In this document: piece after piece, positions 7,097-12,090 of the stretch | How positions within the stretch are numbered: position 1 is the first letter of the stretch | Layout of the letters: the number at the start of each line of letters is the position of its first letter | DNA from: Actinomycetota bacterium | GTDB lineage: Bacteria > Actinomycetota > Actinomycetes > Mycobacteriales > Mycobacteriaceae | Length of the DNA stretch: 12,090 bases | Direction: 5' to 3' | Assembly (NCBI GenBank): GCA_005787665.1 | Contig: SYAB01000262.1 | Span: 1 to 12,090 of the forward strand | The notes under the pieces: model-generated | What the model was told of the DNA's origin: nothing | What the model saw: the letters and a program-made list of their open reading frames with translations, nothing else | The model's database searches: none | Position numbers and translations under genes: made by a program

Positions 7097-8616
7097 TACA
7101 GCCCGACGGCGGCGGCGGCGGAGTCGGTCTCACGCCAGCGCCGCAGGGCGGACCCGGCCACCCAGGTGGAATGCGTTCCGCTGGAGATCCGTTCCGGAAG
7201 CCGCAGTCTGCAGACCGGGCCGTCCTCCAGCCGCGCCGCGTCGAACACCAGGCAGTACGAGGCGTCCTCGTTCATGTCGGTGGTCAGGGTCACCAGATAT
7301 CCGTCGTCCTCGGCGGTGCTGCCCAACCGGGGCGCCATCGCGGTCTCGCTGCCGTAGACCCCGTCACCGAAGCTGATGCGCTGCTCGCTTCCAGTTACCA
7401 CGTCGTGGCGGATCAGCCCGTCGAAGAGGAACCAGCCGGGCTTACCGGTTGCGGCGTAGGCGTACCGGTACGGCTCGCCACTGTGGGCGGTATTGATCAT
7501 GCCGAACTCGGAGATGCTCTCGCTCAACGGTTCCTCGGTCGACGCGCCGGTGCGCAGATTCAGCCGCCAGCGGTGCAGGCGGGCCTGCATCCGGTCCAGT
7601 GCCAGGAAGCGGAAGGCCCGCTCCCACTTGGTGCCGGTACCGTCGTCGGCGGCCTCGGGATCGCCCTGGTAGAAGCCGTCCAGCACGATCTCCTCGCCGT
7701 CCTCGTAGGCGTTGGTGAAGTGCAGCACGAAGGTCGGGTCCGCCTCGAACCAGCGGATCTCATCCGCACCCCCGCGGCGGGGGATCACCGCGAATCGGGA
7801 CGGCATATCGCGGTGGAATCGGGCGACGTGCAGGTCCCGCTCCAAGAGCTCCGGGTCCCACAACAGGGGAAAGTCGTTGAGAATGGCGTAGTTCCGGGTG
7901 AATGCCATGTCGTGGGGCAGTCGCGGGCCGGGCAGGGGAACGTCGACGTAGTGCACCAGATCGTTGTTGGCATCGACCACCCCGTAGTGCAGATACGGGG
8001 CCTGCTTGCTGTAGTTGAAGAACAGCAGTTCGTCGGTGCGATCATCGACCTTCGGGTGTGCCGAGACCCCCCAGTCGAACGGGAAAGCGCCGTTCCAGGT
8101 GTCCTTTCCCAGGGTTTCTCCGCTGTAGGGATCGACCCGGTAGAGGTCACCGCACTGGTAGAAACTGGTCAGCGCGTTGCCGCGGTGCACGATGACGTCG
8201 GTGCTGGAGGCGTCCTTGAGTAGTGTTCGCGCCCCCCAACCGTGGTCGGTCCGGGCCAGCGACAGCGGTTCGGCCAGCCCCGGCCACAGCGGCCCGCCCG
8301 ACTCCTGTTCGGCCTCGAACCCGTCGGTGCGCACGAAACGGTTGCGGTAGAAAGCTTTTCCGTCGCGGAACCCCACGATATGCAGCATCCCGTCGCCGTC
8401 GAAGGGGTGATAGAACTTCAGCGCCGGGTGCAGGGGATTCTCGGTGTTGCGTAGATACACCCCGTCGAGGTCGGCCGGAATTTCGCCGTCGACCGCGATC
8501 AGGTCATCGGCGCGCCACTCGGTGGTCTGCGGACGCCACGGTCCGGTCCGATAGGGGTGGTCGTCGTCCTCGGGCAGGGTCGACAGGAACTTTCCGACGA
8601 TCTCGACGTCCATCAC
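7096..8616 (-). CDS. Carotenoid oxygenase-family (RPE65/CCO) non-heme iron dioxygenase, Rv0913c-like
   Basis: A 506-residue cytoplasmic enzyme, the usual family length. The four iron-binding His of the seven-bladed propeller are recognisable: H187 (SAHPKVD), H235 (LPHDMAF), H299 (FVLHFTNAYE) and H482 (SGTHSTW). Other typical family pieces are DGVYLRNTENP and FYHPFDGDGMLH near the N-terminus. The family splits C=C bonds of carotenoids, apocarotenoids, stilbenes or lignin-derived compounds with O2. In M. tuberculosis Rv0913c is a possible dioxygenase next to Rv0914c, the same pairing as here. The start is GTG 8616 or the adjacent ATG 8613; both overlap the upstream thiolase stop (GTGATG), so translation is coupled. 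The substrate is undetermined; pairing with a thiolase suggests an acyl-chain or isoprenoid-derived substrate (inference). Confidence 0.92.
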   Translation of the reverse strand: MMDVEIVGKFLSTLPEDDDHPYRTGPWRPQTTEWRADDLIAVDGEIPADLDGVYLRNTENPLHPALKFYHPFDGDGMLHIVGFRDGKAFYRNRFVRTDGFEAEQESGGPLWPGLAEPLSLARTDHGWGARTLLKDASSTDVIVHRGNALTSFYQCGDLYRVDPYSGETLGKDTWNGAFPFDWGVSAHPKVDDRTDELLFFNYSKQAPYLHYGVVDANNDLVHYVDVPLPGPRLPHDMAFTRNYAILNDFPLLWDPELLERDLHVARFHRDMPSRFAVIPRRGGADEIRWFEADPTFVLHFTNAYEDGEEIVLDGFYQGDPEAADDGTGTKWERAFRFLALDRMQARLHRWRLNLRTGASTEEPLSESISEFGMINTAHSGEPYRYAYAATGKPGWFLFDGLIRHDVVTGSEQRISFGDGVYGSETAMAPRLGSTAEDDGYLVTLTTDMNEDASYCLVFDAARLEDGPVCRLRLPERISSGTHSTWVAGSALRRWRETDSAAAAVGL

Positions 8617-9836
8617 ACCTCCGCGTTGGCGATCACGAAACTTACTGTGGTGGCGGTACTTCCGCCGATGTTGAGGGTGCCGAACCGGCGCGCGCCCTCA
8701 ACCTGGTAGTCCCCGGCGACGTCGCTGACCTGTTTGGCGGCGTCGAGCATCATCCGAATCCCGGAGGCGCCCACCGGGTGCCCGCCGCCGATGAGGCCAC
8801 CGCTGGGGTTGATCGGCAGCCGTCCGCCGAGGGCGATGTCGCCGGATTCGACGGCTTTCCAGGACTCGCCGGGGCCGGTCAGGCCGATGTGATCGATCGC
8901 GAGGTATTCGCTGGGGGTGAAGCAGTCATGCACCTCGAACCCGTCGAGATCCTCCAGACTCACCGCGGCACGGCGGAAGGCGTCGTGCACCGCGGTACGG
9001 ACGTGCGGGAGCACGTAGGGATTTCCGTTGTCGCGCTCCAGTTTCTGGCGCAACCCGAGTCCGACGGTGCGGTGCCCCCAACCCTCGATCAGGCCGATCG
9101 GCCGAACGCCGGGGTGCGCGCGGAGGAACTCGTCGCCGACGAGGACCACCCCGGCGCCGCCATCGGTCATCTGGCTGCAGTCGTAACGGCGGATCCGGCC
9201 CTCGACGGGCGGGTTCACCGCGTCGTCGCCGCCACTGGTCGCGAGATCGGGCACCTGCCAGTCGCGAGTCTGGGCGTTGGGGTTGTTTTTGGCGTTGGCG
9301 AGGTTCAGTGCCGCGATGGCGTGCAGGTGCGATTCGTCGATGCCGTAGCGGTGGTCGTACTCGTCGGCGACCGCGGAGAACATCGACGGCCAGAGGTATG
9401 TCGCGTCCTGGCCCTCGTGGCCGGTCCAGGCCGCCGCGCCGAGGTACTGGGCCGCGGTGTCACCGGGGACCGTCTTCTCCAACTCCAGGCCGATCACCAG
9501 GGCGGTGCGGTAATTGCCGGCCCGCAGGTCGGCGATCGCCGCCAATGCCGCCACACTGCCTGACGCGCAGGCCGCCTCGTGTCGCGTCGAGGGGGTGTTC
9601 CAGAGGCCCTCGTGCACCGTGGCAGGCATCGCCCCGAGGTGGCCCTGGGCGGCGAACATCTCCCCGAAGGCGTTGGCGACGTGGATGACGTCGATATCGG
9701 CGGCGTCGATCATCGACTCGGCCAGGGTCTGGTCGACCACTTCGCGGGTGAGGGCGGCGAAGTCGCGACCCTCCCGGGTGAGATTGCGCGCGAAGTCGGT
9801 TTGATAGCCGCCGAGAATCCAGACATTGCCCGCCAC
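8613..9836 (-). CDS. Thiolase-fold enzyme of the SCP2/lipid-transfer type, Rv0914c-like
   Basis: A 407-residue protein with the thiolase fold. The nucleophile is Cys90 in HEAACASGSVA. EVHDCF gives His303, and GGGHPVGASG gives His353. The usual second catalytic Cys of degradative thiolases (CxG near the C-terminus) is replaced by NIGGST (389-394), as in SCP2-type thiolases, which often act on branched or steroid acyl-CoAs. The last strand ends VSFVIANAEV. It is the promoter-proximal gene of the operon with the oxygenase and the HxlR regulator. The GTG start at 9836 has no Shine-Dalgarno, but TAAGTT lies 7 nt upstream, suggesting a leaderless message. M. tuberculosis Rv0914c (lipid carrier protein or keto acyl-CoA thiolase) is the likely counterpart. 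Whether it cleaves 3-ketoacyl-CoA or performs a Claisen or retro-Claisen step on another CoA ester is unknown. Confidence 0.9.
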   Translation of the reverse strand: MAGNVWILGGYQTDFARNLTREGRDFAALTREVVDQTLAESMIDAADIDVIHVANAFGEMFAAQGHLGAMPATVHEGLWNTPSTRHEAACASGSVAALAAIADLRAGNYRTALVIGLELEKTVPGDTAAQYLGAAAWTGHEGQDATYLWPSMFSAVADEYDHRYGIDESHLHAIAALNLANAKNNPNAQTRDWQVPDLATSGGDDAVNPPVEGRIRRYDCSQMTDGGAGVVLVGDEFLRAHPGVRPIGLIEGWGHRTVGLGLRQKLERDNGNPYVLPHVRTAVHDAFRRAAVSLEDLDGFEVHDCFTPSEYLAIDHIGLTGPGESWKAVESGDIALGGRLPINPSGGLIGGGHPVGASGIRMMLDAAKQVSDVAGDYQVEGARRFGTLNIGGSTATTVSFVIANAEV

Positions 9837-9843
9837 GGGGTCG

Positions 9844-9849
9844 AACTTA
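9844..9849 (-). promoter_or_regulatory. Candidate -10 box for the thiolase-oxygenase-HxlR operon
   Basis: On the minus strand TAAGTT (TANNNT) is followed by exactly 7 nt (CGACCCC) and then the GTG at 9836, the geometry of a leaderless transcript. Just upstream is a loose CTTA...TAAG inverted repeat that overlaps the box and could be an operator; that part is speculative. Confidence 0.5.
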
Positions 9850-9888
9850 CTACAGTTAAGAGAGTGCGGGTTCCCGGAATGACGCTCT

Positions 9889-9916
9889 TTGCTCGCTAGG
9901 ACATCCGGGCTAATGT
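9889..9916 (+). promoter_or_regulatory. Candidate promoter of the Asp-rich protein gene
   Basis: TTGCTC (9889-9894) and TAATGT (9911-9916) are separated by 16 nt, in an AT-richer stretch of the 167-base divergent gap (9837-10003). Transcription would start near 9923, giving a leader of about 80 nt with a good ribosome site. Apart from this and the divergent promoter, the gap holds nothing I can name. Confidence 0.4.
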
Positions 9917-9987
9917 CTTCTCAGTTCTTACTCAGCTTTATTCTATTCGGGCCTCATGTCTGCAGTGAGTCACTGCGGACCCACTTT

Positions 9988-9994
9988 GAAGGGA
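9988..9994 (+). promoter_or_regulatory. Ribosome binding site that fixes the start of the Asp-rich protein
   Basis: GAAGGGA ends 9 nt before the ATG at 10004. This ATG gives a classical signal peptide at once, whereas the in-frame ATG at 9956 would add 16 residues without hydrophobic character and has no ribosome site. Confidence 0.7.
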
Positions 9995-10003
9995 ATCCCC
10001 ACC

Positions 10004-11044
10004 ATGACGATTCGGCCACGGACATTCGCAGTGACAAGTGCGGCACTCGCCGGCGTCGGCGCTCTCGTCATCGCGACGCCGGCCATCGATTCCGATCCGG
10101 ATCCGACCGCACTGCTTGGCTCGAGCCCGGTATCGACTGCCGTCCAGTTGGTGTCCAACGTCAACTACGCGGGCAAAGACGGCGACAACGACGATGACGA
10201 CGATGACGACGACAACGATGACTACTACGGCTACCACGACGATGACGACGACGACGAAGACGATGACGAAGACGAAGACGGATTTGGCCGAGGACTCGGC
10301 GCTGTCGTCACCGACTTTCTCGACCGCAACGAGGCCACAGTACTCGCGGTGACCGCCAGGATCCCGGTTCTATACCTGGGACCGGTCGCAGTCGGCAACT
10401 CGTTGCTCGCCAATGCTTACTACAACGGCTACGAGGGCTCCGCGGCGGGCGTCGAGGGAGTTGTCTCCTACGTCACCAGCCAGATCAGCACGCCGCCCGC
10501 CAACGTGCTTCAGGATTTCGTCCTCGGCCTGACGTCGATGGTCCCGCAGTTCAACATCGGTCCGGTCGCGGTGGGCAATTCTCTGCTGGCGACTGCGTAT
10601 TTCGACGGCTATGGCGGCTCGGCTACGGGCCTCCCGGGTGTGATCTCCTACGTGACAAGCCAACTCGGGGTGCCGGCGAATCCGGCTGCGGTGACCGTCA
10701 GCGCCGTGACTGCGTCGGCGTCGCCGGCTGCGGTGACCGTCAGCGCCGTGACTGCGTCGGCGTCGCCGGCTGCAGTGACCGCGGTTGCGTCGGTGGGGGT
10801 CGAGGACAAGGACATCGCTGCGGTCTCTGATCTGGATGATGGCGTCGCTGAGAAGGCTGCCGTGGCCGATGTTGACTCTCCTCGTCGCACCGCCCCGGAG
10901 GCCGCGAGTGACATCGGCGGTCAAAACACGGCACGTCCGACCCGCCGCGTGCCGACGGTCGCCAAGGCCGGCGACTCCGGTGGTCAGTCGCAAGCACGTT
11001 CGGCGCGGTCGGCGTCGGCCCGGTCGGGTGGCGGCGAACGCTGA
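10004..11044 (+). CDS. Exported aspartate-rich protein with internal repeats, function unknown
   Basis: A 346-residue protein. In order: a signal peptide (MTIRPRTF, a hydrophobic Ala/Val/Leu stretch, probable cleavage after A27); a tract at residues 59-92 with 26 Asp/Glu of 34, broken by YYGYH; a 43-residue module found twice (120-162 and 180-222) with the shared core [13 protein letters not shown] and SYVTSQ; two perfect copies of [14 protein letters not shown] (228-255); and an Arg/Ser-rich basic tail from about 290 to the end. There is no transmembrane helix after the signal and no lipobox. The paired [11 protein letters not shown] modules resemble what I remember of mycobacterial exported proteins labelled PE-PGRS-like or GjpA-type porins, but I cannot confirm a family. 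The acidic tract could bind Ca2+ or other cations, or keep the chain soluble; the basic tail could contact the wall or the acidic tract. It is flanked by a divergent operon and followed 69 nt later by the acyltransferase gene. Confidence 0.85.
   Translation: MTIRPRTFAVTSAALAGVGALVIATPAIDSDPDPTALLGSSPVSTAVQLVSNVNYAGKDGDNDDDDDDDDNDDYYGYHDDDDDDEDDDEDEDGFGRGLGAVVTDFLDRNEATVLAVTARIPVLYLGPVAVGNSLLANAYYNGYEGSAAGVEGVVSYVTSQISTPPANVLQDFVLGLTSMVPQFNIGPVAVGNSLLATAYFDGYGGSATGLPGVISYVTSQLGVPANPAAVTVSAVTASASPAAVTVSAVTASASPAAVTAVASVGVEDKDIAAVSDLDDGVAEKAAVADVDSPRRTAPEAASDIGGQNTARPTRRVPTVAKAGDSGGQSQARSARSASARSGGGER
10178..10279 (+). repeat. GAC/GAT codon run encoding the acidic tract
   Basis: A trinucleotide-type low-complexity run of GAC and GAT (with a few GAA) codes for 23 Asp and 3 Glu among 34 residues. 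Units are in frame, so slippage would change the length of the tract without shifting the frame. Confidence 0.9.
10361..10489 (+). repeat. 43-residue module, copy 1
   Basis: Encodes [20 protein letters not shown] and continues to SYVTSQIS. It pairs with copy 2 at 10541-10669: the peptide cores agree closely ([25 protein letters not shown]), while the DNA has diverged at many third positions, so the duplication is old. Confidence 0.85.
10541..10669 (+). repeat. 43-residue module, copy 2
   Basis: Encodes [20 protein letters not shown] and continues to SYVTSQLG, the second copy of the module at 10361-10489. The two are separated by a 17-residue linker (STPPANVL region). Confidence 0.85.
10685..10768 (+). 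repeat. Perfect 42-bp tandem duplication
   Basis: Two identical 42-bp units (10685-10726 and 10727-10768) each encode [15 protein letters not shown] third, truncated and slightly changed unit follows at 10769-10780 (AAVT). Complete DNA identity, including third positions, points to a recent duplication. Confidence 0.95.
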
Positions 11045-11103
11045 ACCTGGCGGCATAATCCGGCAGCACAGCGAAGAGGCCCCGTATCCCACTGCGAAAC
11101 AAT

Positions 11104-11109
11104 GGAGGA
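11104..11109 (+). promoter_or_regulatory. Ribosome binding site that selects GTG 11114 over ATG 11102
   Basis: GGAGGA lies 4-5 nt before GTG 11114 and itself overlaps the earlier in-frame ATG at 11102. Only the GTG is therefore correctly spaced. A weak -10-like CATAAT is at 11054-11059 without a good -35. Confidence 0.65.
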
Positions 11110-11113
11110 CACC

Positions 11114-12090
11114 GTGGCGGAGAGCCCGGAGAGCAGCGCCCCGGCCGAGAAGGCTCCCGCCAAGAAGGCTCCGGTGAAGAAGGCCCCGGCCAAGAAAGCC
11201 GCCGCCAAGAAAGCGCCGGCCAAGAAGGCTCCTGCCAAGAAAGCGCCGGCCAAGAAGGCGCCCGTGAAGAAGGCCCCCGCCAAGACCCTGCGGGGCGGGG
11301 AGACGGTCACCGAGGCCAGGCGCTTGGGCGGCTGGGATTTCGCGACCTGGCGGATGGCCACCGACGACCCGGTGATGCGCTCGACCATCCTGGGCCTGCT
11401 GGTCCTGGAATCCAGCCCCGACTGGGACCGGATGTGCGAGCGCTACGAGCGGGCGACCCGACTGGCGCCGGTCCTGCGGTCGGTGGTGGTGGAAGGGCCG
11501 ACGGGTCTGGAAACTCCGCGGGTGGTGGTGGACCAGAACTTCGATCTGTCCTTCCACATGCGGCGCTTCCGGATGCCGGAAGCCTCGACATGGGACGACG
11601 TGCTCGAAGAGGCTCGCCGCCAGAGTATGGCCGACTTTGACAAGGACCGCCCGCTCTGGCGGGTGACCCTTCTTGAGGGCCTGCCCGGCGGGAAGTCGGT
11701 GCTCGTGCAGAAGCTGCACCACGCGATCGCCGACGGGCAGGGCGCTGTGCAACTCGGTCTGGCGCTGCTCGACTTCACCCCTGAGGGAGCCGATCTGGGT
11801 CCGATGCCGCCGGCCCCCGAACCCGTGGTGCTCGACACCAAGGGCTTCGTGCAGGCCGTGATTCGTAACAACGTCGGGTGGGTGGCCAAAACCGCCGAGG
11901 ACGCCATCAAGGGCATCGGCCCGCTGGCGCTCTCGGCCATCCGCCACCCGAGGACATTGTTCGGCAAGGTCCGCGACACCGCGGGTTCGCTGGCCCGTTT
12001 CACCAAGGTGTCGGTCGAGCCGCTGTCGCCGATCCTCAAGGGCCGCAGCATCAATTACCACTTCGACACCATCGACATGGACTTCGAGGC
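11114..12090 (+). CDS. WS/DGAT-family acyltransferase with N-terminal Lys-Ala-Pro tail (3' end outside window)
   Basis: Partial: 325 residues to the right edge. Residues 12-57 are nine five-residue units, mostly KKAPA or KKAPV. The enzyme domain begins near GGWDFATW, and the catalytic HHxxxDG motif is HHAIADG (202-208, bases 11717-11737). It is preceded by [12 protein letters not shown], typical of wax ester synthase/diacylglycerol acyltransferases, which transfer acyl-CoA to diacylglycerol or long alcohols to make storage lipids at the inner face of the membrane. Mycobacteria have many paralogues, and the full length is expected at about 450-500. The C-terminal half with the second conserved block (PLWRV is present; the ND motif would lie further on) is not in the window. 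The Lys-rich tail is not a normal part of the family as I know it; it resembles the C-terminal tails of HBHA and HupB. The start is GTG 11114 by its ribosome site. Specificity is unknown. Confidence 0.9.
   Translation, partial: MAESPESSAPAEKAPAKKAPVKKAPAKKAAAKKAPAKKAPAKKAPAKKAPVKKAPAKTLRGGETVTEARRLGGWDFATWRMATDDPVMRSTILGLLVLESSPDWDRMCERYERATRLAPVLRSVVVEGPTGLETPRVVVDQNFDLSFHMRRFRMPEASTWDDVLEEARRQSMADFDKDRPLWRVTLLEGLPGGKSVLVQKLHHAIADGQGAVQLGLALLDFTPEGADLGPMPPAPEPVVLDTKGFVQAVIRNNVGWVAKTAEDAIKGIGPLALSAIRHPRTLFGKVRDTAGSLARFTKVSVEPLSPILKGRSINYHFDTIDMDFE
11147..11281 (+). repeat. 15-bp tandem repeat encoding the (KKAPA)n tail
   Basis: Nine in-frame 15-bp units encode EKAPA, then [15 protein letters not shown], three [10 protein letters not shown] and KKAPA. 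The codons vary between units (AAG/AAA, GCC/GCT/GCG), so the tract is not a fresh slippage product but has been kept at the peptide level. Confidence 0.9.

Noticed and set aside
9956..10003. Earlier in-frame ATG for the Asp-rich protein
   Set aside because: No ribosome site, and the added residues spoil the signal peptide; the ATG at 10004 has GAAGGGA 9 nt upstream.
10178..10279. RTX or EF-hand calcium-binding repeat in the Asp-rich tract
   Set aside because: No GGxGxDxxx nonapeptides and no DxDxDG loop with correct spacing; only general acidity is seen.
11102..11113. ATG 11102 as the acyltransferase start
   Set aside because: The GGAGGA ribosome site overlaps this ATG and is spaced for GTG 11114; nothing suitable lies before 11102.
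11147..11281. CRISPR-like or non-coding tandem array
   Set aside because: Units are contiguous 15-mers in frame with the gene, with no spacers; a coding repeat.
10370..12061. A 563-codon open frame on the minus strand under the Asp-rich and acyltransferase genes
   Set aside because: Its translation is Arg/Gly/His-rich, with repeats that simply mirror the Lys-tail and tandem repeats; the plus strand has signal peptide, HHxxxDG and ribosome sites.

Overview
The window reads as chromosomal DNA from a high-GC actinobacterium, most likely a mycobacterium (Mycolicibacterium/Mycobacterium type). The basis is the dense GC-rich coding with GTG starts, overlapping genes and mycobacterial protein families: CtpE, the Rv0909/Rv0910-type pair, an LpqN-like lipoprotein, a WS/DGAT acyltransferase and Lys-Ala-Pro tails like those of HBHA/HupB. 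From memory, the backbone follows the M. tuberculosis order Rv0908 (ctpE), Rv0909, Rv0910, Rv0912, Rv0913c, Rv0914c, with extra genes inserted. I could not run a search to confirm this.

Layout. Positions 1-1496 hold the C-terminal part of ctpE, a P-type (calcium) ATPase; the window opens inside its DKTGTLT phosphorylation motif. Positions 1577-3282 form a tight plus-strand unit: an antitoxin-like LEA-repeat protein, an SRPBCC 'toxin'-type protein and a metal-dependent amidohydrolase (6-nt gap, then a 4-nt overlap). A convergent gene (3247-4995, minus) encodes a potassium channel with the layout RCK - two-helix pore - RCK. It is divergent from a small four-helix membrane protein (5059-5478), which is followed by a lipoprotein (5542-6198). 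Positions 6167-9836 (minus) form a three-gene overlapping operon read from right to left: SCP2-type thiolase, carotenoid-cleavage-type oxygenase, tandem HxlR regulator with two His-Cys3 knuckles. On the plus strand, 10004-11044 encodes an exported protein with an aspartate-rich tract, an internal 43-residue duplication and a perfect 42-bp tandem repeat. From 11114 to the window end runs a WS/DGAT acyltransferase carrying an N-terminal (KKAPA)n tail.

How the genes may work together. Ion handling (CtpE, K+ channel) is clustered at the left. The thiolase/oxygenase/HxlR operon looks like a small self-regulated catabolic unit acting on a lipid or apocarotenoid-type substrate (inference). The right end concerns the cell envelope and storage lipids. 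Three starts (4995 minus, 5059 plus, 9836 minus) lack a Shine-Dalgarno site and have a TANNNT box 6-7 nt upstream, the arrangement expected of leaderless mycobacterial transcripts. No tRNA, rRNA, CRISPR array, insertion sequence or prophage was seen, and no gene-free stretch exceeds 170 bases. The most unusual items are the Asp-rich repeat protein, the Lys-rich tail on the acyltransferase, the double-RCK channel and the tandem HxlR regulator.
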